Assembly (NCBI RefSeq): GCF_002222055.1
Contig: NZ_MUGS01000002.1
Span: 1 to 64,000 of the forward strand
Length of the DNA stretch: 64,000 nucleotides
Direction: 5' to 3'
DNA from: Flavobacterium araucananum
Lineage (GTDB): Bacteria; Bacteroidota; Bacteroidia; Flavobacteriales; Flavobacteriaceae
The notes under the pieces are model-generated. The model had not been told where the DNA came from, ran no database searches, and saw only the letters and a list, made by a program, of their open reading frames with translations. Positions 34,724-44,137 of the stretch are shown one piece after another. Both the position numbers and the translations under genes were made by a program. The first letter of the stretch is position 1. The number at the start of each line of letters is the position of its first letter.

Positions 34724-36607
34724 ATGATGCGAAAAATTATACTACTTTCTTTTTTGAGTTTGGGATTAAACTCAGCATTTGCACAAAGTGCTCCGTATTG
34801 GCAACAACATGTTGATTACAAAATGGAGGTTTCGATGGATGTAAAAAACTATCAGTACAAAGGGAAACAAGAATTGGTGTACACCAACAATTCTCCTGAT
34901 ACCTTAAAAAAGGTTTTTTACCATTTATTTCCAAATGCTTTTCAGCCCGGAAGCGAAATGGACGGACGTTTACATTCGATCAAAGATCCTGACGGAAGAA
35001 TGGTAACCAAAGTAAAAGGTGCTGACGGAAAAGAAACAAAACAAAGCCGAATTGAAACTTTAAAACCTAACGAAATTGGGTTTCTAAAAATCACCAATCT
35101 AAAACAAGATGGTGTAACGGCTCAAACCAGAACCTCAGGAACGATCTTAGAAGTAACTTTGGCGAAACCAATTTTACCAAATTCTAAAACTACTTTTACC
35201 TTAGATTTTGACGGACAGGTTCCAGTTCAAATTCGTCGTTCAGGGCGCAATAATTCTGAAGGGGTAGAATTGTCGATGTCACAATGGTATCCTAAATTGG
35301 CCGAATTTGATTTTGAAGGCTGGCACGCAGATCCATACATTGCGAGAGAATTTCACGGTGTCTGGGGTAATTTTGATGTAAAAATCACACTCGATGCAGC
35401 TTATACTATTGGAGGTTCGGGTTATTTGCAGGACAAAAACGAAATTGGTCACGGGTATGAAGATGCAGGTGTAACAGTTGTGTACCCTAAGAAAACAAAA
35501 ACATTAACATGGCATTTTATTGCACCAAATGTTCATGATTTTACCTGGGCAGCAGATAAAGAATATACGCATGATATTGTAAAAGGACCAAACGATGTCG
35601 ATTTGCATTTTTTCTATAAAAACAATCCTAAAACAACTGAAAACTGGAAACAGTTAGAGCCTTTAATGGTAAAAGTAATGGATTATTACAACCATAGAGT
35701 AGGCGCATATCCGTACAAACAATATTCGTTTATTCAGGGTGGAGATGGCGGGATGGAGTATGCAATGTGTACTTTGATGTTAGGAAACGGAACGCTTCAG
35801 GGAATTTTAGGAACTGCAACCCACGAATTAGGACATTCATGGTTTCAGCACATTCTGGCTTCAAATGAGTCTAAACATCCCTGGATGGATGAGGGTTTTA
35901 CAACCTATATTGAAGACAGTGCTTTGAATGAATTAAAAGGAGATAAAAAAGAAGTAAATCCGTTTAAAGGGAATTATGCAGCTTATTACCAATTAGTACA
36001 ATCCGGAAAAGAGCAACCACAAGGCACTCATGGCGATCGTTACGACGAAAACAGACCTTACAGTATCTCGGCTTATGTAAAAGGAAGCATCTTTTTATCG
36101 CAATTAGAATATGTAATAGGTAAAGAAAATGTTGATGCTACTTTAAAGAGATATTTTAATGATTTTAAATTCAAGCATCCAACACCAAACGATATCAAAA
36201 GATCTGCCGAAAGAGTTTCGGGAGCAGAGTTAGACTGGTATTTAATCGATTGGACAGAAACGACTAATACAATTGATTACGGAATAAAAGAGGTGGCTGA
36301 TAACGCAGGAAAAACAACAGTTAGTTTGGAGAGAATTGGCAGAATGCCAATGCCTATAGATTTAACAGTTGAATATACTGACGGAACTTTGGAGAGTTTT
36401 TACATTCCGTTAAGAATGATGAATTTCATTAAACCAAATCCAAATCCAAACGTAAAAAGAACGGTTTTAGAGGATTGGGCATGGGCGCAATCGAACTATA
36501 GTTTTACAATAGACAAAAACAAAACAGCGATCAAAAAAATCACCATAGATCCAAGCGGATTAATGGCGGATGTAAAAGCTGCCAACAATGTTTATGAGGT
36601 AAAATAG
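34724..36607 (+). CDS. M1 family metallopeptidase
   Basis: A 627-residue exported zinc aminopeptidase. It has a signal peptide (about 1-21, cut after AFAQ). Zinc ligands are His367 and His371 in HELGHSW plus Glu390 in WMDEGFTTYIED, with the 19-residue spacing of the family; Glu368 is the catalytic base. GGMEYAM stands for the exopeptidase GAMEN motif in altered form, so the substrate N-terminus recognition may differ. Two in-frame ATGs begin the gene (34724, 34727). It probably trims peptides in the periplasm next to the subtilase and DUF885 genes. It ends at a bidirectional terminator. Confidence 0.92.
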   Translation: MMRKIILLSFLSLGLNSAFAQSAPYWQQHVDYKMEVSMDVKNYQYKGKQELVYTNNSPDTLKKVFYHLFPNAFQPGSEMDGRLHSIKDPDGRMVTKVKGADGKETKQSRIETLKPNEIGFLKITNLKQDGVTAQTRTSGTILEVTLAKPILPNSKTTFTLDFDGQVPVQIRRSGRNNSEGVELSMSQWYPKLAEFDFEGWHADPYIAREFHGVWGNFDVKITLDAAYTIGGSGYLQDKNEIGHGYEDAGVTVVYPKKTKTLTWHFIAPNVHDFTWAADKEYTHDIVKGPNDVDLHFFYKNNPKTTENWKQLEPLMVKVMDYYNHRVGAYPYKQYSFIQGGDGGMEYAMCTLMLGNGTLQGILGTATHELGHSWFQHILASNESKHPWMDEGFTTYIEDSALNELKGDKKEVNPFKGNYAAYYQLVQSGKEQPQGTHGDRYDENRPYSISAYVKGSIFLSQLEYVIGKENVDATLKRYFNDFKFKHPTPNDIKRSAERVSGAELDWYLIDWTETTNTIDYGIKEVADNAGKTTVSLERIGRMPMPIDLTVEYTDGTLESFYIPLRMMNFIKPNPNPNVKRTVLEDWAWAQSNYSFTIDKNKTAIKKITIDPSGLMADVKAANNVYEVK

Positions 36608-36620
36608 CCTTTTTTTTAAC

Positions 36621-36672
36621 ATAAAAACTCCCGTTTAATTTTCAGAAATGAATTTTAAACGGGAGTTTTTAT
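36621..36672. terminator. Bidirectional terminator
   Basis: An 18-bp stem (36621-36638 with 36655-36672) with A and T flanks, between the converging M1 and DUF885 genes. Confidence 0.88.
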
Positions 36673-36701
36673 TTTGAAGAAACTAATTTAGAAAATTCTA
36701 A

Positions 36702-38465
36702 TTATAAAATAGCATTCCAGGTTTTTTCATCTTTCAACAAAATCTCTCTCAGGATTTGAATAGGTGGCATACCATTGTCGAGCATCGCATCATTAAATTT
36801 TTGCAAATTATAATTGCTTCCTTCCTGTTTTTTATAATCCTCGCGAAGTTTCAAAATCTGTAATTTTCCCAAAGTATAAAACAAATAACCGGGATCATAA
36901 GTACCGCGCAAAGCTTCCTGACGAGAAGGTTTGTCACCTTGATACCAGTTGTTCATAAAAAACGTAGTAGCATCATCAACATTCATTCCGTGGCAATGTG
37001 TATTGATCGAAACACACAAACGGCAAATACGCAAAAGAGCATCGCCAGATTGTGCCAGACGATATTTTGCAGCTTTAATAGGATCGCCAGTATTACCGTA
37101 ACCTTCGTCGATCATCATTTTTTCAGTATAATGTGCCCAACCTTCCACATAAGCATAACTCATAAAAACTTTCTGGATCTTAGAAGTTTTAGAAGCGTTC
37201 GAATGTAAAAACTGAGTGTAATGTCCCGGATAAGCTTCGTGAATAGAAACAATATCGGTCGTATAATAATTAAATTGTGCCAGCCAATCTTCTTGTTGTT
37301 TTGGAGTCCATTTTGGGTCAACAGGTGTAATATAATAAAAAGCCTGAGTTGCCTTTGTTTCAAAAGGTCCCGGAGAATCCATAGACGCCGTGCTTGTAGA
37401 TCTTGCATAAGCAGGAGTTTCCTGAATTTTAACACGTACTTCAGATGGCATCGTAACAATTTTATGATCGATAAGATATTGTCGGATCGCTTCGATGTTT
37501 TTTCTGGCATGCGGGATCAAATCGGCAGCAGTAGGATGTTCTTTTTGCATGTCGTTATAAACATCAACAGGTTTTTTATTGGGATTAATGATTTTTGCAG
37601 CAGCATTAAACGAAGCCTGTTCTTTCTTTAATTCTTTTAAACCAATTGCTAAAATTTCATCTGGAGACAATTTAATTTCTTCCTGATACAGCAACATTTT
37701 TTTATAATTGTCAACCCCAATCGCATATTTATTATTTGCTTTGGGTAGTTTTTCTTTTTCTAAAAAAGCAGCAAAATCTGTAATGGCAGCAATTGCTTTT
37801 TTATTGGCATCATTAAAAGACTTCATCAAAGTATCGTTTTTTACCTCTTTTAAAGCGACCAAAAGATCATTTCCTAAAAACGAAGCAGAACCTTTTGCAA
37901 TATCAATTGCCAGTTTTATATGAGGTAACGCAAGAGAATCCTGCAAGTTTGTTTTGGCATCCTTAAAAAATTGCGGAGCTTCTTTTTCGATTGCAATAAT
38001 CGATTTTATCTGTTGTTCGATTGGAGCAAAATTGCGCTGAATGTAAATGTTTACATCAATTGCTCCGGCATAAATCATGGGGTTTTTAGTGTAAAGTTTT
38101 AAATCTTCAAATGAAAACAATTCATTTTTTACGTTCGATTTAATGATTTTCCAATCATAATAATTTCTCTTGCTTAAAGTAGTAGAATCAATTGCCGAAA
38201 ATTCCTGATCGAATTTTTTAAGAGCCGCAAGTCGTTTGTCAAGGTTAGGTTTGCTAAAATGGCCAAGTTTGCCATCGTATTGATGAAGTCCTAAATAAAC
38301 CCCAAATTGAGGTGTAAATTCCAGGCTTCCTGTAATATATTCTTCAGAGAGTTTAAGAAAATCTTCGTCGCCGGATCCTGTAGACGAATCTGTATTGTCT
38401 TGCTTTTTATTGCAACTAAAGAGAAAAAGAAGAAAAATAAAAGGGAGAAAAAATAATTTTTTCAT
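36702..38465 (-). CDS. DUF885 family lipoprotein, probable metallopeptidase
   Basis: A 587-residue lipoprotein when started at the ATG at 38465, which opens on the signal MKKLFFLPFIFLLFLFSC; the frame is open for 21 more codons upstream, but these do not form a signal. DUF885 proteins are related to zinc carboxypeptidases. The metal site is HEAYPGH in SIHEAYPGHYTQFLH near residue 415, with YAYVEGWAHYTE further on as the likely third-ligand glutamate region. It is envelope-bound. Together with the S8 and M1 peptidases it forms a peptide-degradation neighbourhood, although each gene has its own transcript. Confidence 0.88.
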   Translation of the reverse strand: MKKLFFLPFIFLLFLFSCNKKQDNTDSSTGSGDEDFLKLSEEYITGSLEFTPQFGVYLGLHQYDGKLGHFSKPNLDKRLAALKKFDQEFSAIDSTTLSKRNYYDWKIIKSNVKNELFSFEDLKLYTKNPMIYAGAIDVNIYIQRNFAPIEQQIKSIIAIEKEAPQFFKDAKTNLQDSLALPHIKLAIDIAKGSASFLGNDLLVALKEVKNDTLMKSFNDANKKAIAAITDFAAFLEKEKLPKANNKYAIGVDNYKKMLLYQEEIKLSPDEILAIGLKELKKEQASFNAAAKIINPNKKPVDVYNDMQKEHPTAADLIPHARKNIEAIRQYLIDHKIVTMPSEVRVKIQETPAYARSTSTASMDSPGPFETKATQAFYYITPVDPKWTPKQQEDWLAQFNYYTTDIVSIHEAYPGHYTQFLHSNASKTSKIQKVFMSYAYVEGWAHYTEKMMIDEGYGNTGDPIKAAKYRLAQSGDALLRICRLCVSINTHCHGMNVDDATTFFMNNWYQGDKPSRQEALRGTYDPGYLFYTLGKLQILKLREDYKKQEGSNYNLQKFNDAMLDNGMPPIQILREILLKDEKTWNAIL

Positions 38466-38525
38466 AACGTTTTTGGTTTGAAAGTTAAATTTATCAATGA
38501 ATTGATATTCAGTAAATAATGATAT

Positions 38526-38533
38526 CAAAAATA
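38526..38533 (-). promoter_or_regulatory. -7 element of the DUF885 gene
   Basis: TATTTTTG on the minus strand, about 60 bases before the chosen start at 38465. It is placed so that the transcript would begin downstream of the longer alternative start at 38528, which supports the shorter reading. Confidence 0.45.
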
Positions 38534-38567
38534 ATAAAATTTCAAACCAAAAACGGTTTTTTTAGTT

Positions 38568-39506
38568 TTATCCCAAATGCTCCAACATATCCTTCGTCAT
38601 CGATTCAAGATCAAAAGTATGTTTCCAGTCCCAATCTTCTCTTGCCTCGGTATCATCAATACTGGCAGGCCAGCTATTGGCAATTTTCTGACGGAAATCA
38701 GGATTATAAGTAATTTTAAATTCAGGAATATGTTTTTTAATTTCATTAGCAATTTCAGTTGGCGTAAAACTCATCGCAGCCAAATTGTATGAAGAATGTA
38801 TTTTTATTTTTTCAGCCGGAGCTTTCATAATATTAATAGTAGCCTCAATTGCATCATCCATATACATCATAGGCATTTTGGTTTCAGACGACAAAAAGCA
38901 CTCATATTCTTTATCTGCAATAGCCTTATAAAAAATATCAACCGCATAATCTGTAGTTCCGCCACCAGGAGGCGTAGACCAGCTAATTAGACCCGGATAA
39001 CGAATGCTTCGAACATCGACACCATAAATATTGTGATAATATTCGCACCATCTTTCTCCTGCTTGTTTGCTAATTCCGTAAACCGTAGAAGGCTCCATTA
39101 CCGTATATTGAGGGGTGTTTTCTTTGGGAGTTGTAGGTCCAAAAACGGCAATACTTGACGGCCAGAACACTTTTTTTATTTTTTTTGCATTCGCTAAATT
39201 CAAAACGTGAAACAGTGAATTCATATTCAAATCCCAGGCAAATGCAGGGTTTTTCTCGGCAGTAGCAGATAAAAGTGCCGCCATCAAATAAATATCAGTA
39301 ATCTGATGTACTTCAACAAGGTGCTCTATTTGATTAAAATCTAAAGCATTGACCACTTCAAACGGACCTGAATTAACAACGTCAGTATTTAATTTTCGAA
39401 TATCAGAAGCAATAACATTTTCTGTTCCGTATAATTTGCGAAGTTTTTGAGTCAGTTCAGTCCCAATTTGACCGCAAGCGCCAATGATCAATATTTTTGG
39501 ATTCAT
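38568..39506 (-). CDS. tdh: L-threonine 3-dehydrogenase, SDR type
   Basis: A 312-residue NAD-dependent dehydrogenase of the extended SDR/epimerase fold. Residues MNPKILIIGACGQIGTEL give the GxxGxxG nucleotide loop; STVYGISKQAG carries the catalytic Tyr and Lys. Length and sequence agree with the SDR-type threonine dehydrogenase described from Flavobacterium frigidimaris, which makes 2-amino-3-ketobutyrate from L-threonine. The ATG at 39506 is chosen because a perfect -7 element (39536-39529) would start the transcript downstream of the longer frame's start at 39548. The partner ligase (kbl) is not in this window. Cytoplasmic. Confidence 0.92.
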   Translation of the reverse strand: MNPKILIIGACGQIGTELTQKLRKLYGTENVIASDIRKLNTDVVNSGPFEVVNALDFNQIEHLVEVHQITDIYLMAALLSATAEKNPAFAWDLNMNSLFHVLNLANAKKIKKVFWPSSIAVFGPTTPKENTPQYTVMEPSTVYGISKQAGERWCEYYHNIYGVDVRSIRYPGLISWSTPPGGGTTDYAVDIFYKAIADKEYECFLSSETKMPMMYMDDAIEATINIMKAPAEKIKIHSSYNLAAMSFTPTEIANEIKKHIPEFKITYNPDFRQKIANSWPASIDDTEAREDWDWKHTFDLESMTKDMLEHLG

Positions 39507-39528
39507 TTGTATTGTTTTTTTAGATGTA

Positions 39529-39536
39529 CAAATATA
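39529..39536 (-). promoter_or_regulatory. -7 element of the threonine dehydrogenase promoter
   Basis: TATATTTG on the minus strand. The expected transcript start is near 39523, leaving a leader of about 17 bases to the ATG at 39506. No clear -33 box. Confidence 0.6.
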
Positions 39537-39654
39537 ACGTTTTCGCAAATAATTTCCTTTTTCTCAAGAACAAATTATAAATTTAATAATGATAAAGATG
39601 CTTTTTTAGATTATTCTCTGTGAGAGTATTATTGCAGGATTTAATTTAAGGACA

Positions 39655-39920
39655 AATTTAGCCACAGATTGAACGGATTAAACAGATTAACGCAGGTTAT
39701 TTTTACCGCAAAGTTCACAACATTTTACGCAAAGTTTGCTAATTTATTTCGCGCACAGTCGCAGAGTCAGAAAGAAAAACTTAAAAAGAAAAAACTTTGC
39801 GGCTCTGTGACTTTGCGCGATTTAAAAAAAACTTAGCGCACTTTGTGGTAAAATTTTCCAAGTAAAGATTCCCAAAAGTAATCTACGTTAATCTGTTTAA
39901 TCCGCGAAATCTGTGGCAAA
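39655..39920. repeat. Three-tier nested inverted repeat
   Basis: Outer arms: GCCACAGATT with GATTAAACAGATTAACG (39661-39691) against CGTTAATCTGTTTAATC and AAATCTGTGGC (39886-39917). Middle arms: around CCGCAAAGT (39706) against CGCACTTTGTGGT (39837). Inner arms: CGCGCACAGTCGCAGAGTCA (39750-39769) against GCTCTGTGACTTTGCGCG (39802-39819). The three tiers belong to different repeat families seen elsewhere in the window. Confidence 0.75.
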
Positions 39921-39984
39921 AAAACTTGACCGATTTATAGAATCTTTAGCAAAAAACAGAATTCGTAATTGTAAATTTACTTTG

Positions 39985-39992
39985 TAACTTTG
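39985..39992 (+). promoter_or_regulatory. -7 element before the lipoprotein-mfd pair
   Basis: TAACTTTG on the plus strand, seven bases before the first possible ATG (40000). This favours the second ATG at 40012 as the start. It probably drives mfd as well. Confidence 0.5.
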
Positions 39993-40011
39993 TAGCTTAA
40001 TGTTTTACCAA

Positions 40012-40638
40012 ATGAAATATAAAATATCTCTTTTTCTACTTTTTGTTTTTGTGTTAAATTCATGTCAAAATGAAGATGAAAAACGTCGTGCTGAAAATGA
40101 AAAAGAAGCTAAAAAAAAGGAAGTTATTTTTAATAGTATCAATAAAAGCTGGGTGTTTATTGACGAGCCAATCAACGAGATTTCAGAACAAAAAGTAAGT
40201 TCATGGAATGAATGGCGCGAATTTTTAAAAGAGATTGGAGATAAACCCCGAAAAACAATTGGCGCATTCCAGAAAAAGTCAGCTGCGATTTCGAAAAAAG
40301 CAATGGCTTTAAACAATAATATTCCGGCAGAATTTAATGTTCCTGCTATAAAAAGCCGAATTTCTATTTTGATTACTAAGATCAAAATGATGGATTTGTT
40401 TATTCATCTCAATCAAATTCCGGCAGAAAAAGTGACTTTTTTAATTGGAGAAATCAATAAAGAACTCGTGTCTCTGGAAAGGCAAATGGATAATATTTTT
40501 GTAAAAAGCAAGATTCCAAAAGAAGAAGGAGAAGAGGATTTCTTAAAAATGCTGGATACAACACGTGCGATTCCAAATACGAATCCAGTTCCAATCAGGT
40601 CACAAATTATAGATCAAAATACACCAAAAGTTGAGTAA
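40012..40638 (+). CDS. Lipoprotein of unknown function upstream of mfd
   Basis: A 208-residue lipoprotein started at 40012 so that the signal is MKYKISLFLLFVFVLNSC; another ATG four codons upstream is possible. After the lipidated cysteine comes a highly charged coiled-coil stretch (EDEKRRAENEKEAKKKE). The rest is helical, with a hydrophobic stretch SRISILITKIKMMDLFIHL near 120-140. No family is recognised. Its stop overlaps the start of mfd by eight bases, so the two are translationally coupled, although a lipoprotein and a DNA-repair translocase have no obvious shared job. Confidence 0.75.
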   Translation: MKYKISLFLLFVFVLNSCQNEDEKRRAENEKEAKKKEVIFNSINKSWVFIDEPINEISEQKVSSWNEWREFLKEIGDKPRKTIGAFQKKSAAISKKAMALNNNIPAEFNVPAIKSRISILITKIKMMDLFIHLNQIPAEKVTFLIGEINKELVSLERQMDNIFVKSKIPKEEGEEDFLKMLDTTRAIPNTNPVPIRSQIIDQNTPKVE

Positions 40639-43600
40639 AAATGCCTTATATACGTTGTATGATAATCTGCCCAAAAATCAGCAGATTGCCACACAATTAG
40701 TAGAACAGAATCAGATAAAAATGCATCTTAACGGTTTGTTGGGATCTGCAGTTTCATTTGTTATACGCGCTGTTTTTAAAAAAGCAGAGTTGCCTTTTCT
40801 GATTGTTTTAGACAATAAAGAAGAAGCCGCTTATTATTTGAACGATCTTGAGCAAATGATTGGTGAGCAGGATGTATTGTTTTATCCTGCATCATTTCGT
40901 CGTCCCTATCAGGTTGATGAAACTGATAATGCCAATGTTTTGCTTCGTGCTGAGGTTCTAAACAGGATTAATTCCCGTAAAAAACCGGCTATAATTGTTA
41001 CCTACCCCGAGGCACTTTTTGAGAAAGTGGTAACACGTCAGCAATTAGATAAAAACACGTTGAAAGTGGCTTTGAATGATAAAATTTCGATTGATTTTAT
41101 CAACGAAGTTTTGTTCGAATATGAGTTTAAAAGAGTCGATTTTATTACAGAACCCGGAGAGTTTTCGGTTCGTGGAGGGATTGTCGATGTATTCTCTTTT
41201 TCAAACGATCATCCTTACCGTATTGAGTTTTTTGGTAACGAAGTAGATAGTATCAGAAGCTTTGATGTCGAGACACAATTGTCTGTCGAGACACATAAAA
41301 AAATCACGATTATCCCGAATGTGGAGAATAAAATATTTCAGGAAAATCGCGAAAGTTTCTTAGATTATATTGCAGAGAAAACAGTTGTTTTTATTCAGAA
41401 CACAGATGGACTTTTAAGCCAGTTAGACAAACAATTTGCAAGGGCAGAAGAAGCTTTTGAGAAATTGGCAAAAGAAATAAAACACGCAGAACCGGAACAG
41501 TTATTCTTAAATCAAGCTTCGTTTATCAAACGTGCATTAGATTTTTCGATTGTAGAATTGGCTTCAAAACCAATCTTTAAAACAACAAAAACGTTCGATT
41601 TTCATATTCAGCCGCAACCCTCTTTCAACAAACAATTTGATTTATTGTTGAATAATTTGAGCGACAACCATTTTAACGGATACAAGAATTATTTGTTCTG
41701 TTCGAATGAAACTCAGGCAAAACGTTTTCATGATATTTTTGAAACTTTAGACGAAGCCAATTCAGAGAATATTCGCAAGCAATATCATACCGTTGTTCTG
41801 CCATTATACCAAGGTTTTATCGACGAAGAAAATCAGATTACGGCGTATACAGATCACCAGATTTTTGAGCGTTATCATAAATTCAACATCAAAAATGGTT
41901 ATTCTAAAAAGCAAAATATTACGCTAAAGGAATTAACGGCACTTTCGGTTGGCGATTATGTAACTCATATCGATCACGGAATTGGAAAGTTTGGAGGATT
42001 GCAAAAAATTCAGGTCGAAGGCAAAACGCAGGAAGCCATAAAATTGGTTTATGCAGACAATGATATCGTTTATGTAAGTATACATTCGCTTCATAAAATT
42101 TCTAAATACAACGGCAAAGACGGAACGCCGCCCAAAATTTATAAGTTAGGATCGAACGCCTGGAAAATTTTAAAACAAAAAACCAAGGCGCGCGTCAAAC
42201 ATATTGCCTTCAACTTGATTCAGTTGTATGCAAAACGTCGTTTAGAAAAAGGTTTTCAGTTTGCACCGGATAGTTATTTGCAAAACGAATTAGAAAGTTC
42301 GTTTATCTATGAAGATACACCGGATCAGACAAAATCGACGCAGGAAGTAAAAGCCGACATGGAAAGCGATCGTCCCATGGATCGTTTGGTTTGTGGAGAC
42401 GTAGGTTTCGGAAAAACGGAGGTTGCTATTCGTGCTGCTTTTAAAGCTGTTGACAATAGTAAACAAGTCGCAATTCTGGTTCCTACAACTATTTTGGCAT
42501 ACCAACATTACAGAACTTTTACAGAACGATTAAAAGATATGCCGGTTTCAATTGGCTATTTGAACAGGTTTAGAACAGCAAAACAAAAAGCACAAACCCT
42601 AAAAGATTTAGCCGAAGGAAAACTTGATATTGTTATTGGAACGCATCAATTGGTCAACAAAAATGTAGTTTTTAAAGATCTGGGTTTATTGATTGTCGAT
42701 GAAGAACAAAAGTTTGGAGTGAACGTAAAAGACAAACTTAAAACCATTGCGGCAAATGTCGATACATTGACATTAACGGCGACACCAATCCCGAGAACGC
42801 TTCAGTTTTCGTTAATGGCAGCAAGGGATTTATCCGTTATTACAACACCTCCGCCAAACAGATATCCAATAGAAACAAATGTGGTTGGTTTTAATGAAGA
42901 AATCATTCGTGATGCGATTTCGTATGAAATTCAGCGTAACGGACAAGTTTTCTTTATCAATAACCGAATCGAAAATATAAAAGAAGTGGCTGGAATGATT
43001 CAGCGTTTGGTTCCAAACGCCAGAGTAGGAATTGGTCACGGACAAATGGAAGGTGCTAAACTCGAAGAATTGATGTTAGGATTCATGAACGGTGATTTTG
43101 ATGTTTTGGTAGCTACAACGATTATCGAAAGCGGATTGGATGTACCCAATGCCAATACGATTTTTATCAATAATGCCAATAATTTCGGATTGTCTGATCT
43201 GCATCAAATGCGCGGTCGCGTAGGTCGAAGCAATAAAAAAGCATTCTGTTATTTTATCTGTCCGTCGTATTCATCCATGACCGAAGATGCGAGAAAACGT
43301 ATTCAGGCTTTGGAGCAATTTAGCGAACTGGGAAGTGGTTTTAATATCGCTATGAAAGATCTTGAGATTCGTGGTGCGGGAGATTTGTTAGGTGGTGAAC
43401 AAAGTGGTTTTATCAACGAAATTGGTTTTGATACGTATCAAAAAATCATGAACGAAGCCATCGAAGAGTTAAAAGAAAATGAATTCAAAGATTTATATCC
43501 GGCAGAGAACGATATTGAAACGAAGGAATATGTAAAAGATCTACAAATCGATACTGATTTTGAATTGTTATTTTCTGATGAATATATCAATAATGTCACC

Positions 43601-43996
43601 GAGCGTTTGAGTTTATATAATGAGTTAGGTGGTGTAAAAAATGAAGAGCAATTAGTTGTGTTTCAAAACAAATTAATTGACCGTTTTGGACCTATGCCTC
43701 CGCGTGCCAATGCCTTAATGAATAGTATTCGCATCAAATGGATCGCCACCAGTGTGGGGATCGAGAAATTAGTGATGAAAAAAGGCAAAATGATTGGTTA
43801 TTTTGTTTCGGATCAACAATCAGATTATTACCAATCGAAGCGTTTTCATAAAATGATAAAATTTGTGACGACACACAGTAATCTTTGCCAGATGAAAGAA
43901 AAACAAACACCAAATGGTTTACGACTTTTGTTGACTTTCGAAAATGTAAAATCGACCAAACGAGCTCTGGAATTGATGGAAATGTTGGGAGAGTAA
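40631..43996 (+). CDS. mfd: Transcription-repair coupling factor Mfd
   Basis: A 1121-residue ATP-dependent translocase that removes RNA polymerase stalled at DNA lesions and recruits UvrA. From the N-terminus: UvrB-like domain (to about 330), the RNA polymerase interaction domain (about 430-500, with VGDYVTHIDHGIGKFGG), and the RecG-like motor with Walker A GDVGFGKTEVA (589-599) and DEEQ box (690-693). The TRG region RGRVGRSNKKAFCYF and the C-terminal TRCF domain (about 970-1090) follow. The frame opens with TTG at 40631 (MSKNALYTLYDN), inside the end of the lipoprotein gene; no ATG fits. Length normal for Bacteroidetes Mfd. Confidence 0.97.
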   Translation: MSKNALYTLYDNLPKNQQIATQLVEQNQIKMHLNGLLGSAVSFVIRAVFKKAELPFLIVLDNKEEAAYYLNDLEQMIGEQDVLFYPASFRRPYQVDETDNANVLLRAEVLNRINSRKKPAIIVTYPEALFEKVVTRQQLDKNTLKVALNDKISIDFINEVLFEYEFKRVDFITEPGEFSVRGGIVDVFSFSNDHPYRIEFFGNEVDSIRSFDVETQLSVETHKKITIIPNVENKIFQENRESFLDYIAEKTVVFIQNTDGLLSQLDKQFARAEEAFEKLAKEIKHAEPEQLFLNQASFIKRALDFSIVELASKPIFKTTKTFDFHIQPQPSFNKQFDLLLNNLSDNHFNGYKNYLFCSNETQAKRFHDIFETLDEANSENIRKQYHTVVLPLYQGFIDEENQITAYTDHQIFERYHKFNIKNGYSKKQNITLKELTALSVGDYVTHIDHGIGKFGGLQKIQVEGKTQEAIKLVYADNDIVYVSIHSLHKISKYNGKDGTPPKIYKLGSNAWKILKQKTKARVKHIAFNLIQLYAKRRLEKGFQFAPDSYLQNELESSFIYEDTPDQTKSTQEVKADMESDRPMDRLVCGDVGFGKTEVAIRAAFKAVDNSKQVAILVPTTILAYQHYRTFTERLKDMPVSIGYLNRFRTAKQKAQTLKDLAEGKLDIVIGTHQLVNKNVVFKDLGLLIVDEEQKFGVNVKDKLKTIAANVDTLTLTATPIPRTLQFSLMAARDLSVITTPPPNRYPIETNVVGFNEEIIRDAISYEIQRNGQVFFINNRIENIKEVAGMIQRLVPNARVGIGHGQMEGAKLEELMLGFMNGDFDVLVATTIIESGLDVPNANTIFINNANNFGLSDLHQMRGRVGRSNKKAFCYFICPSYSSMTEDARKRIQALEQFSELGSGFNIAMKDLEIRGAGDLLGGEQSGFINEIGFDTYQKIMNEAIEELKENEFKDLYPAENDIETKEYVKDLQIDTDFELLFSDEYINNVTERLSLYNELGGVKNEEQLVVFQNKLIDRFGPMPPRANALMNSIRIKWIATSVGIEKLVMKKGKMIGYFVSDQQSDYYQSKRFHKMIKFVTTHSNLCQMKEKQTPNGLRLLLTFENVKSTKRALELMEMLGE

Positions 43997-44009
43997 CTCT
44001 TAAAAAGTT

Positions 44010-44082
44010 TGCCACGAATTTCACTAATTTACTCGAATTTTTATAAATAGAATTTGTGCTAATTTGGAGAATTCGTGGCAAA
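44010..44082. repeat. Intergenic inverted repeat, CCACGAATT family, copy 3
   Basis: TTGCCACGAATTTCACTAAT at the left faces AGAATTCGTGGCAA at the right. It lies between mfd and the terminator of the sus locus. Confidence 0.75.
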
Positions 44083-44088
44083 AATAAA

Positions 44089-44120
44089 AAAGGGCGTATG
44101 AAAATTTTCATACGCCCTTT
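44089..44120. terminator. Bidirectional terminator at the end of the sus locus
   Basis: A 12-bp GC-containing stem (44089-44100 with 44109-44120) around AAAATTTT, flanked by A and T tracts; it separates converging mfd and the GH13 gene. Confidence 0.85.
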
Positions 44121-44137
44121 ACTTTAATAAAACGAAA

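Noticed and set aside
37221..37631. A 136-codon frame antisense to the DUF885 gene
   Set aside because: It is Arg/Cys/Phe-rich, typical of the reverse of a coding strand, and has no signal of its own.
38466..38528. Longer N-terminus for the DUF885 lipoprotein
   Set aside because: The 21 extra residues do not form a signal and lie ahead of a lipoprotein signal that would then be internal.
39507..39548. Longer N-terminus for threonine dehydrogenase
   Set aside because: It would begin upstream of a perfect -7 element and adds a tail not present in the known 312-residue enzyme.
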